From Polaromonas sp. (GTDB lineage: Bacteria; Pseudomonadota; Gammaproteobacteria; Burkholderiales; Burkholderiaceae_C): 6,367 nucleotides of DNA. Location of the stretch: contig JAHFQQ010000204.1 in assembly GCA_023259235.1 (NCBI GenBank), forward strand, positions 1 through 6,367, in the 5' to 3' direction. The position numbers were made by a program, and so were the translations under genes. Shown piece by piece: positions 1 through 6,066 of this stretch (the stretch's first letter is position 1; the number at the start of each line of letters is the position of its first letter). Under the pieces are notes generated by a model. That model saw nothing but the letters and a program-made list of their open reading frames with translations, had not been told where the DNA came from and did not search any database.

Positions 1-1
1 G

Positions 2-802
2 AGCATCAGTTTGATGCACCCGCGCGACGGCCGCCCGGTGTTCCTCTACCCTTGGGAAGGAGCCACCCTGATCGGCACCACCGACCTGGACCACCAGGGC
101 GACCTCAACCTGGAGCCCAGCATCACGCCTGCGGAGGCGGATTACCTGATTGCGGCGGTCAACGACCAGTTTCCCGACGTCGCGCTCACAGCCGCCGACG
201 TCAGCGCCAGCTATGCCGGGGTGCGCCCGGTGGTGGACGATGGCCAGGGCGACGCGTCCAAGGCCACCCGCGACCATGTGGTGCTGGACGAATCCGGCCT
301 GATTTCTCTGACGGGTGGCAAGCTCACCACCTTCCGACTGATGGCGCAGGACGCCCTGGCATTGGCCGCCCCCCATGCAGGCAAGCCTTTTGCACGGGAC
401 GAAGCCGCCCTGTTTACACCGGTGCCAGACCTGAACCCCCGCTGGAGCACGTCGGTACGCCATCGGCTGGCCGCACGCTATGGCTACCGCGCGGCTGAAC
501 TGTCCCATGGTGCCGTGGACAGCGCACTGCAAACCATCCCCGGTAGCAGCACCCTGTGGCTGGAATTGTCGGTGGCCGCCCAGCACGAGGCCGTGGTGCA
601 CCTGGACGATTTGCTGCTGCGCCGCACCCGGTTGGGGCTGTTGCTGCCGCGCGGTGGGCTGGACCACCTGGCGCGCATCCAGGCCCTGTGTGCGCCATAC
701 CTGCCATGGGACCAAGCCCGGTGGGATGCCGAACTGGCGCGCTACCGCCACCTGATAGCCGCCCACTACGCCCTGCCCACCGCCTCCAAGGAAACCCCAT
801 GA
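2..802 (+). CDS. glpD: Glycerol-3-phosphate dehydrogenase, GlpD type (C-terminal part, 5' end cut by window)
   Basis: FAD-dependent, membrane-associated dehydrogenase that oxidises sn-glycerol 3-phosphate to dihydroxyacetone phosphate and gives electrons to quinone. The reading frame is open from the left edge, so about 266 C-terminal residues of a family that usually has about 500-550 are present; the N-terminal FAD-binding GxGxxG region lies outside. Visible GlpD hallmarks are FLYPWEGATLIGTTDLDH near the start, the SYAGVRPVV segment about 70-80 residues in, and the TGGKLTTFR motif about 100 residues in, which corresponds to the conserved GGKLTTYR of GlpD proteins. The last 150 residues match the helical C-terminal (DAO_C) domain in position and length. 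The stop TGA at 800-802 overlaps the ATG of the FGGY kinase, so the two are translationally coupled. The family call is firm. The exact substrate is inferred; a polyol-phosphate oxidase variant is possible, because the partner kinase is not a textbook GlpK. Confidence 0.88.
   Translation, partial: SISLMHPRDGRPVFLYPWEGATLIGTTDLDHQGDLNLEPSITPAEADYLIAAVNDQFPDVALTAADVSASYAGVRPVVDDGQGDASKATRDHVVLDESGLISLTGGKLTTFRLMAQDALALAAPHAGKPFARDEAALFTPVPDLNPRWSTSVRHRLAARYGYRAAELSHGAVDSALQTIPGSSTLWLELSVAAQHEAVVHLDDLLLRRTRLGLLLPRGGLDHLARIQALCAPYLPWDQARWDAELARYRHLIAAHYALPTASKETP
788..793 (+). promoter_or_regulatory. Ribosome-binding site of the FGGY kinase
   Basis: AAGGAA lies five bases before the ATG at 799, inside the last codons of the glycerol-3-phosphate dehydrogenase. 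It is the strongest Shine-Dalgarno match in the area and supports the 799 start over longer in-frame options upstream. Confidence 0.75.
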
Positions 803-2373
803 GCGCCACCCCGCACCCCACCTGCATTCTGGCCATCGACAACGGCACCCAAAGCGTGCGCGCCCTGCTGTTTGACCTGCACGGCAACCTGGTGGACAAG
901 GCGCAGGTGGTGATCGACAGCTACCAGTCGCCCGAACCCGGCTGGATGGAAAACGACCCCGAGGCCTTCTGGCAGGCCCTGTGCCAGGCCTGCCAGCGCC
1001 TGTGGGCCAGCACCAGCGTGCCGCCCAGCGCCGTCGCCGGCGTCGTCATCACCACCCAGCGCGGCACCACCATCGCGCTGGACAAAGCCGGCCAGCCCCT
1101 GCGCCCGGCCATGATCTGGCTGGACCAGCGCCGCGCCGACGCACCGCCCAAACTGAAATGGTGGTGGGAAGCCGCTTTCAAGCTCATCGGCATGCGCGAC
1201 ACGGTGCGCCACTTCCAGAAGGAAGCCGAGGCCAACTGGATCGCCGAGCACCAGCCGGAGCTGTGGGCAAAAACCGACAAGTACCTGCTGCTCTCGGGCT
1301 ACCTGAACTACCGCTTCACCGGGCGCTTTGTGGACTCGGTGGCGTCGCAGGTGGGCTATGTGCCGTTCGACTACAAGAAGGGCCGCTGGGCCGCTGCGCA
1401 CGACTGGAAGTGGCAGGCCATGCCGATCCTGCCCAGCATGCTGCCCGAGCTGGTGCCGGCGGGCACCGTCATCGGCGCGGTCAGCGCCCAGGTCGCCGCG
1501 GATACCGGCATTCCAGAGGGCCTGCCGGTGGTTGCCGGCGCAGCCGACAAGGCCTGCGAGGTGATCGGCGCGGGCTGCCTGACCCCCGAGATTGCCTGCC
1601 TGTCCTATGGCACTGCGGCCACCATCAACACCACCACACCGCGCTATCTGGAGGCCACGCCCTTCATTCCGCCCTACCAGGCCGCCGTGCCGGGCCACTA
1701 CAACACCGAGGTGCAGATCACGCGCGGCTTCTGGATGGTGAGCTGGTTCAAGGAACAATTTGGCCTGCACGAGCAGCAAACCGCCCAGGCGCTGGGCGTG
1801 ACGCCCGAGAGCCTGTTCGATGAACTGGTGGGCGCCGTGCCGCCCGGCGCGCAGGGCCTGATGCTGCAGCCGTTCTGGAACCCCGGCATCAAGGTGCCCG
1901 GCCCCGAGGCCAAGGGCGCCATCATCGGCTTTGGCGACGTGCACAAGCGTGCCCACCTGTACCGCGCCATTCTGGAAGGCCTGGCCTATGCCCTGCGCGA
2001 GGCCAAGGAGCGCATCGAAAGACGCGGCGGCACCCGCATCACCCGCGTGCGGGTCTCCGGCGGCGGCTCGCAAAGCGATGCGGCCATGCAGATCACGGCC
2101 AACGTGTTCAACCTGCCCGCCGAGCGCCCCCACCTGTACGAGACCAGCGGTTTGGGCGCGGCCATTTTGGCCGCAGTGGCGCTGAAGCTGCACCCCGACT
2201 TTGCCACCGCCATCGCCCGGATGACGCGCATCGGCCAGGTGTTCGAGCCCGAGCCCGAGCACGCCAGCACCTACGAGCAGTTGTACCGCCGCGTGTACTG
2301 CCGCATGTACCGCAGGCTGCAGCCGCTGTACAAGGCCATTCAGGAGATCACCGGCTACCCCAGCCGCAACTGA
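799..2373 (+). CDS. FGGY-family carbohydrate kinase (glycerol/polyol kinase-like)
   Basis: ATP-dependent sugar or polyol kinase of 524 residues, the usual length for the family. The N-terminal ATP-phosphate loop reads LAIDNGTQS (residues 11-19). The GAADKA motif at 247-252 supplies the probable catalytic base Asp250. The SYGTAATIN segment (269-277) and the adenosine-binding SGGGSQSDAAMQITANV (420-436) mark the second actin-like lobe. The frame is open further upstream, to about 556, but that stretch lies inside the dehydrogenase and does not resemble the family. The start at 799 is chosen because MSATPHPTCILAIDNGTQS places the motif at the expected distance and a strong AAGGAA ribosome-binding site lies at 788-793. 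The ATGA overlap with the preceding glycerol-3-phosphate dehydrogenase implies one transcript and coupled translation, and suggests the product is glycerol 3-phosphate or a related polyol phosphate. The exact substrate cannot be read from the sequence: FGGY members act on glycerol, xylulose, gluconate, ribulose and others. I leave the gene symbol empty for that reason. Confidence 0.9.
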   Translation: MSATPHPTCILAIDNGTQSVRALLFDLHGNLVDKAQVVIDSYQSPEPGWMENDPEAFWQALCQACQRLWASTSVPPSAVAGVVITTQRGTTIALDKAGQPLRPAMIWLDQRRADAPPKLKWWWEAAFKLIGMRDTVRHFQKEAEANWIAEHQPELWAKTDKYLLLSGYLNYRFTGRFVDSVASQVGYVPFDYKKGRWAAAHDWKWQAMPILPSMLPELVPAGTVIGAVSAQVAADTGIPEGLPVVAGAADKACEVIGAGCLTPEIACLSYGTAATINTTTPRYLEATPFIPPYQAAVPGHYNTEVQITRGFWMVSWFKEQFGLHEQQTAQALGVTPESLFDELVGAVPPGAQGLMLQPFWNPGIKVPGPEAKGAIIGFGDVHKRAHLYRAILEGLAYALREAKERIERRGGTRITRVRVSGGGSQSDAAMQITANVFNLPAERPHLYETSGLGAAILAAVALKLHPDFATAIARMTRIGQVFEPEPEHASTYEQLYRRVYCRMYRRLQPLYKAIQEITGYPSRN

Positions 2374-2384
2374 GGCTAATTTAC

Positions 2385-2411
2385 CGGCAATGCAGCCGCC
2401 AGCAGTTGCCG
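2385..2411 (+). other. Hairpin downstream of the FGGY kinase, possible transcript end
   Basis: CGGCAATGC (2385-2393) can pair with GCA-G-TTGCCG (2402-2411), leaving one bulged G at 2405 and an eight-base loop. It begins 12 bases after the kinase stop, where a terminator or 3'-end stabilising structure would be expected. No run of T follows (the next bases are AAGAAGCATC), so it is not a canonical intrinsic terminator. It may slow or protect the 3' end of the glpD-kinase transcript. The pairing is seen in the sequence; the function is inferred. Confidence 0.4.
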
Positions 2412-2432
2412 AAGAAGCATCAGCCCGGGCTC

Positions 2433-2486
2433 ATGATTTACCGCGACCTGCGCGACTTCATGGCGCAACTGGCGCAGAGCGGCGAT
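2433..2486 (+). pseudogene. Probable remnant of a UbiD-family decarboxylase N-terminus
   Basis: Eighteen codons from the ATG at 2433 read MIYRDLRDFMAQLAQSGD, which closely resembles the opening of UbiD-family (de)carboxylases, typically M-x-Y-x-DLRDF-x-x-x-L-x-x-x-G-(D/E) followed by L-x-R-(V/I). Right after the Gly-Asp the similarity ends: the next codons read SCHLRADSTAP, and the frame then runs into the acyl-CoA dehydrogenase in another phase. A real UbiD protein has nearly 500 residues, so at most about 4% of the gene is here. No convincing ribosome-binding site precedes the ATG. I read it as a scar left by deletion or by insertion of the downstream cluster. UbiD enzymes act on 4-hydroxybenzoate derivatives, which is suggestive beside pobA. 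An alternative is a chance match of a short peptide or a small translated leader. Recognition is from memory of the family and was not checked by a search. Confidence 0.45.
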
Positions 2487-2488
2487 TC

Positions 2489-2509
2489 CTGTCACCTGCG
2501 TGCTGACAG
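2489..2509. promoter_or_regulatory. Inverted repeat CTGTCA-N9-TGACAG, operator-like
   Basis: A perfect six-base inverted repeat, CTGTCA (2489-2494) and TGACAG (2504-2509), with a nine-base spacer, centred about 38 bases before the acyl-CoA dehydrogenase start. The spacing puts the half-sites about one and a half helical turns apart, centre to centre. The TGTCA...TGACA core also fits the loose T-N11-A pattern of LysR-type sites. The right half overlaps the candidate -35 box, a position suited to a repressor or a class II activator. No regulator gene is in the window, so the binding protein is unknown. Confidence 0.35.
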
Positions 2510-2531
2510 CACAGCGCCCGCCCGGGACAAT
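2503..2531 (+). promoter_or_regulatory. Candidate sigma70-type promoter for the acyl-CoA dehydrogenase
   Basis: CTGACA at 2503-2508 matches five of six bases of the -35 consensus, and GACAAT at 2526-2531 matches four of six of the -10 consensus; the spacer is exactly 17 bases. A start site six or seven bases beyond the -10 box would fall at about 2537-2539, on the ATG itself, implying a leaderless or near-leaderless transcript. The weak first base of the -10 box and the GC-rich spacer keep confidence low. Confidence 0.3.
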
Positions 2532-2536
2532 GGCGC

Positions 2537-3844
2537 ATGGACTTCGCACCTTCCCCCCGTGCACAGGACCTGCGCCAGCGCCTTGAAGCGTTCATGCAGC
2601 GCTACCTGTTGCCCTACAACGCCGCCTGGCACCGCTCGGTGCAGGAGGGCGTGTACCCGCCCCCCTTCATTGAGGACCTCAAGGCCCTGGCGCGCGAAGA
2701 GGGGCTGTGGAACCTGTTTTTGCCTGACCTGCGCGACGACGAGCCCGGCACGCGCGTCTCCATCCTCGACTACGCGCCGCTGGCTGAAGCCATGGGCCGC
2801 CTGCCCTGGGCTCCGGAAGTGTTCAACTGCAGCGCGCCCGACACCGGCAACATGGAGCTGCTGCACCGCTTTGCCACGCTGGAGCAGCGCGCGCAGTGGC
2901 TGGCGCCGCTGCTCGATGGCAGCATTCGCTCGGCGTTTGCCATGTCCGAGCCTGATGTGGCCTCGTCCGACCCCACCAACCTGCAGACCACCGTGCGGCG
3001 CGAAGGCGCTCAACTGGTGCTCAACGGCCGCAAATGGTTTATCACCGGCGCCGCACACCCGAATTGCCGGCTGCTGATCGTGCTGTGCCGCAACGCCGCA
3101 ATCGCCCCGGATGCCGCTGAAGAAGGCCCCGACGCAAGCGCGCACCAGCAGCACAGCATGGTGCTGGTGCCGCTTGACAGCCCCGGCGTGCGGGTGGTGC
3201 GAAACATTTCCATGATGCACCACCTCGCACCCGAGGGGCACTGCGAAATCCTGCTGCGTGATGTGCGTGTCCCGGCAGATCACCTGCTGGGCGCCTGGGG
3301 CGAAGGTTTTTCCATGGCGCAGGCACGCCTCGGACCGGGGCGGGTGCACCACTGCATGCGCGCCATCGGGCAGTGCGAGCTGGCGCTGACGCTGGCTGCC
3401 GAGCGCACGCTGGAGCGCCAGGCGTTTGGCAAACACCTCGCTGACTTTTCCAACGTGCAGGACTGGATCGCCGAGTCGCGCATTGAGATCGACCAGGCGC
3501 GTTTGCTGGTGCTGTACGTCGCCTGGGCGCTCGACCAGGGAACGCTGGAGCCGGCGCAACTGCGCGCCCAGGTGGCCGCCATCAAGGTGGTGGCGGCCCG
3601 GCTGCAAACCCGCGTGGTGGACCGCGCCATGCAGGCCTTCGGCGCCATGGGCCTGTCGCCCGACACCCCGCTGGCCTATTTCTGGAGCTGGGGCCGCGCC
3701 CTGCACCTGATGGACGGGCCGGACGAAGTGCACCTGCGAACCGTGGCCAGGCACGAGCTTGCGCAGGCACGCACGCGCATGGGCGCCCATTCCGGCTACT
3801 TCACTACGCCCGAACAACTGCAAGCCCTGCCACGCATCCGGTAG
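2537..3844 (+). CDS. Acyl-CoA dehydrogenase, ACAD10/11-like
   Basis: Cytoplasmic flavoprotein that should introduce an alpha,beta double bond into an acyl-CoA, passing electrons to electron-transfer flavoprotein. It has 435 residues, slightly longer than the 380-400 of short-chain family members and typical of the ACAD10/11-like branch. Domains in order are an N-terminal helical domain (about 1-130), the beta-barrel domain with the flavin-contact FAMSEPDVASSDPTN (134-148) and LNGRKWFITGA (162-172), and a C-terminal helical domain with RQAFGK (294-299) and MDGPDEVH (392-399). Where many acyl-CoA dehydrogenases carry the catalytic Glu in a YEGT-like motif, this protein has MDGP, so Asp393 is the candidate base, as in ACAD10/11 relatives. 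The start at 2537 gives the expected N-terminus; GGGA at 2524-2527 is only a modest ribosome-binding site. It is 125 bases upstream of pobA on the same strand. The acyl substrate cannot be deduced; a branched, hydroxylated or aromatic side-chain acyl-CoA is possible. Confidence 0.9.
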   Translation: MDFAPSPRAQDLRQRLEAFMQRYLLPYNAAWHRSVQEGVYPPPFIEDLKALAREEGLWNLFLPDLRDDEPGTRVSILDYAPLAEAMGRLPWAPEVFNCSAPDTGNMELLHRFATLEQRAQWLAPLLDGSIRSAFAMSEPDVASSDPTNLQTTVRREGAQLVLNGRKWFITGAAHPNCRLLIVLCRNAAIAPDAAEEGPDASAHQQHSMVLVPLDSPGVRVVRNISMMHHLAPEGHCEILLRDVRVPADHLLGAWGEGFSMAQARLGPGRVHHCMRAIGQCELALTLAAERTLERQAFGKHLADFSNVQDWIAESRIEIDQARLLVLYVAWALDQGTLEPAQLRAQVAAIKVVAARLQTRVVDRAMQAFGAMGLSPDTPLAYFWSWGRALHLMDGPDEVHLRTVARHELAQARTRMGAHSGYFTTPEQLQALPRIR

Positions 3845-3910
3845 CGCACTCTGGCGCCACCAGGGCCTTTCACCTGCGCACAACCGCCAGCACCGGAAAT
3901 ACATGAAAAT

Positions 3911-3947
3911 GCCCTGAGAGGCAGTGCCAGCAGGCACTGCGCAGGGC
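3911..3947 (+). other. Two-part hairpin upstream of pobA
   Basis: An inner perfect eight-base stem, GCAGTGCC (3921-3928) with GGCACTGC (3933-3940) around the tetraloop AGCA, is enclosed by an outer six-base stem, GCCCTG (3911-3916) with CAGGGC (3942-3947). The internal loop is AGAG on one side and a single G on the other. It ends 12 bases before the pobA ribosome-binding site. It lacks a following T-run, so it is not a standard terminator for the acyl-CoA dehydrogenase. It could be a 5'-leader structure of pobA mRNA, a boundary element, or, read as DNA, a palindromic operator. The pairing is certain; the role is open. Confidence 0.6.
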
Positions 3948-3959
3948 CCGGCATCCGAT

Positions 3960-3963
3960 GGAG
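3960..3963 (+). promoter_or_regulatory. Ribosome-binding site that sets the pobA start at 3970
   Basis: GGAG lies six bases before the ATG at 3970. The alternative ATG at 3958, four codons earlier, has only GC-rich sequence without a clear Shine-Dalgarno match ahead of it and itself overlaps this GGAG. The site therefore favours the shorter protein. Confidence 0.7.
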
Positions 3964-3969
3964 ACAAGC

Positions 3970-5142
3970 ATGCGTGTACAGGTAGCCATTGTGGGTGGCG
4001 GTCCGTCCGGACAATTGCTCGGCCGGCTGCTTCAGCAGGCCGGTATCGACGCCGTCATTCTTGAACGCCAGTCTGGCGACTATGTGCTGGGCCGCATACG
4101 CGCCGGCGTTCTGGAGCAGGTCTGCATCGACCTCATGGATGAGGCCGGTGTTGGCGAACGCATGCATCGGGAAGGCCTGATCCACGGCGGCTTTGACATG
4201 CTGTTCAACGGCGAGCGCCACCGCATCGACATGGAACAGCTGACCGGTGGAAAGCACGTCATGGTTTATGGACAGACCGAACTCACGCGCGACCTGATGG
4301 ATGCGCGCCGGGCTGCGGGCTTGACCACCATCTACCAGGCCGGCAACGTGACTGTGCACGATTTCGACACCGCCAAGCCCCGTGTGCGCTACGAGAAGGA
4401 CGGCCAGACGCATGAGATCGAGTGCGATTTCATCGCCGGCTGCGACGGCTTTCACGGCATTTGCCGCGCCAGCATCCCGCGCCGCGCGATCCATGAATAC
4501 GAAAAAACCTACCCCTTCGGCTGGCTCGGCGTGCTGTCGGAGACGCCGCCGGTTCATGAGGAACTGATTTACGCCAACAGTCCGCGCGGCTTTGCCCTGT
4601 GTTCACAGCGCAGCCATAGCCGCAGCCGCTACTACCTGCAGGTGCCGCTGACAGACAAGGTCGAAGACTGGTCCGATGAAACCTTCTGGCAGGAACTGCG
4701 CCTGCGCCTGGACCCCGATGCGCGCGAGAAGCTGGTCACCGGCCCATCGATTGAAAAAAGCATCGCTCCGCTGCGCAGTTTTGTCACCGAGCCGATGCAC
4801 TTCGGCCGCATGTTCCTGGCCGGCGACGCCGCCCACATCGTGCCGCCCACCGGAGCCAAGGGCCTGAATCTGGCGGCCACCGACGTGAAATACCTGTCCG
4901 GCGCCCTGATCGAGTTCTACCAGGACCGGAGCGAGGCCGCCATCGGCCATTACTCCGAACGCTGTCTGCGCCGCATCTGGCGTGCCGAGCGCTTCTCCTG
5001 GTGGTTCACCAGCCTGATGCACCGCTTCCCGGAAAACGGCGAGATTGGCCAGAAGTTTCAGGAAGCCGAACTCGACTATCTGGTGAACTCCAGGGCCGCA
5101 TCCACGTCGCTTGCCGAGAACTACGTCGGCCTGCCGCTATAA
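3970..5142 (+). CDS. pobA: 4-Hydroxybenzoate 3-monooxygenase (p-hydroxybenzoate hydroxylase)
   Basis: FAD-dependent aromatic hydroxylase that converts 4-hydroxybenzoate, NAD(P)H and oxygen to protocatechuate, feeding ring cleavage through the beta-ketoadipate or 4,5-cleavage routes. With the ATG at 3970 it has 390 residues and aligns without gaps in numbering to the Pseudomonas fluorescens enzyme (394). The FAD dinucleotide motif GGGPSG is at 9-14. Substrate-binding Tyr201, Ser212, Arg214, Tyr222 and Pro293, the proton network residues His72, Tyr201 and Tyr385, and the FAD contacts Arg44, Arg220, Asp286 and Asn300 are all present. Arg33 and Tyr38, linked to NADPH preference in the Pseudomonas enzyme, are kept too. 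An ATG at 3958 would add four residues (METS) but spoils this numbering and lacks a ribosome-binding site. Unusually, no divergent pobR regulator lies upstream; an acyl-CoA dehydrogenase does. The CoA-transferase starts nine bases after the stop, implying a shared transcript. Confidence 0.97.
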   Translation: MRVQVAIVGGGPSGQLLGRLLQQAGIDAVILERQSGDYVLGRIRAGVLEQVCIDLMDEAGVGERMHREGLIHGGFDMLFNGERHRIDMEQLTGGKHVMVYGQTELTRDLMDARRAAGLTTIYQAGNVTVHDFDTAKPRVRYEKDGQTHEIECDFIAGCDGFHGICRASIPRRAIHEYEKTYPFGWLGVLSETPPVHEELIYANSPRGFALCSQRSHSRSRYYLQVPLTDKVEDWSDETFWQELRLRLDPDAREKLVTGPSIEKSIAPLRSFVTEPMHFGRMFLAGDAAHIVPPTGAKGLNLAATDVKYLSGALIEFYQDRSEAAIGHYSERCLRRIWRAERFSWWFTSLMHRFPENGEIGQKFQEAELDYLVNSRAASTSLAENYVGLPL

Positions 5143-5151
5143 CATGGCGGC

Positions 5152-6066
5152 ATGAGAACCAGCCAAAAAACCACAACCTCCCCGGCCCGGCGGCCGCTCC
5201 AGGGCGTGCGCATCCTGAGCCTCGCGCTCAACCTGCCCGGCCCCGCCGCGCTGATGCGTTGCCGGCAAATGGGGGCCACCTGCATCAAGCTGGAGCCGCC
5301 TGATGGCGACCCGATGGGCCGGTACAACCAGCCGGCCTACGCCCAGCTGCACGAGCGCGTGAAGGTTCTGGTAGCTGACCTCAAATCTGAAGCGGGCCGG
5401 AAGGTGCTGCGTAGCGAGCTGGCCAAGGCCGATGTGCTGCTCACCTCGTTCCGGCCCTCGGCGCTGGAGAAACTGGACCTGGGCTGGAAAAAGTTGCACC
5501 GTCTCTACCCTGCCCTGTCGCAGGTTGCCATCGTCGGCAGCCCGGGCGAGCGCGCCGAAGCACCGGGCCATGACCTGACCTACCTGGCAGAAAACGGCCT
5601 GGTGCCCGGGCTGGAACTGCCCGCTACGTTGTACGCCGACATGGGTGGCTCGCTGATGGTCAGCGAAGCGGTGCTGAAGGCGGTGCTGCAGCAGCAGGAA
5701 CGCCATGCCGGCGCCGGCAATGCCAACCCGCACGGTGTGTTCGTCGAAGTGGCGCTCTCTGATGCGGCCGCCTACCTCGCCCTGCCGCGCCAATGGGGAT
5801 TGACGCAACCGGGCGGCGCGGTGGGCGGCGCGCATGCGGGCTACCGCATTTACCCCTGCAAGGACGGCCGCGTGGCCGTTGCCGCGCTGGAGCCGCACTT
5901 TGCCGCTGCCCTGTGCGCTGCGGCAGGTGTCGCCACTTCGGACATCCGCGCCATGTTCAACCCGGCCGTGCACCAGGCGATCGCAAATTTTTTGTTGACC
6001 CGAACGCGCAAGCAACTCGACCGGTTGGCGCTGGAAAAGGACATCCCGCTGCACACCCTGGCATGA
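5152..6066 (+). CDS. Compact class III CoA-transferase (CaiB/BaiF family)
   Basis: Family III CoA-transferases move CoA between carboxylic acids through an aspartyl-CoA mixed anhydride; the same fold includes alpha-methylacyl-CoA racemase. Family signatures are LQGVRILSLALNLPGP (16-31), GATCIKLEPPDGDP (41-54), TSFRPSALEKLDLGW (98-112), GHDLTYLAENG (139-149) with Asp141 at the catalytic position, YADMGGSLMV (161-170) and YRIYPCKDGRVAVAALEPHF (231-250). At 304 residues it is shorter than the common 360-410: the loop after Asp141 is tight and the C-terminal domain is abbreviated, resembling racemase-like members more than formyl-CoA transferase. No frameshift is apparent, so I read it as complete. 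The start at 5152 leaves a normal leader of about 15 residues before the first motif; the ribosome-binding site is poor (GGCGG, very close to the ATG), fitting translational coupling to pobA nine bases upstream. Racemase versus transferase activity, and the acid used, cannot be decided from the sequence. Confidence 0.88.
   Translation: MRTSQKTTTSPARRPLQGVRILSLALNLPGPAALMRCRQMGATCIKLEPPDGDPMGRYNQPAYAQLHERVKVLVADLKSEAGRKVLRSELAKADVLLTSFRPSALEKLDLGWKKLHRLYPALSQVAIVGSPGERAEAPGHDLTYLAENGLVPGLELPATLYADMGGSLMVSEAVLKAVLQQQERHAGAGNANPHGVFVEVALSDAAAYLALPRQWGLTQPGGAVGGAHAGYRIYPCKDGRVAVAALEPHFAAALCAAAGVATSDIRAMFNPAVHQAIANFLLTRTRKQLDRLALEKDIPLHTLA

Noticed and set aside
556..798. N-terminal extension of the FGGY kinase
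   Set aside because: The frame is open, but the translation is Pro/Ala/Gly-rich and lies within the dehydrogenase; the AAGGAA site and the family N-terminus both point to 799.
766..2262. Long open frame on the minus strand opposite the FGGY kinase
   Set aside because: It is rich in Gly, Ala, His and Arg without recognisable motifs, and the plus strand carries a clear kinase; high-GC DNA with third-position bias commonly leaves the opposite frame open.
2487..3077. Continuation of the UbiD-like frame as a real protein
   Set aside because: Beyond 2486 the translation no longer resembles UbiD, and from 2537 on it is an out-of-phase shadow of the acyl-CoA dehydrogenase.
3865..3910. Promoter boxes for pobA (GAAAAT at 3905-3910 as a -10 box)
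   Set aside because: The -10 match is four of six and no acceptable -35 box lies 16-18 bases upstream; an activator-dependent promoter is possible but not supported enough to list.
2492..3967. Long open frame on the minus strand opposite the acyl-CoA dehydrogenase
   Set aside because: Composition is low-information, no family motif is visible, and the plus-strand dehydrogenase explains the coding signal.
5137..6054. Long open frame on the minus strand opposite the CoA-transferase
   Set aside because: It mirrors the real gene and shows no domain pattern; the CoA-transferase motifs are on the plus strand.
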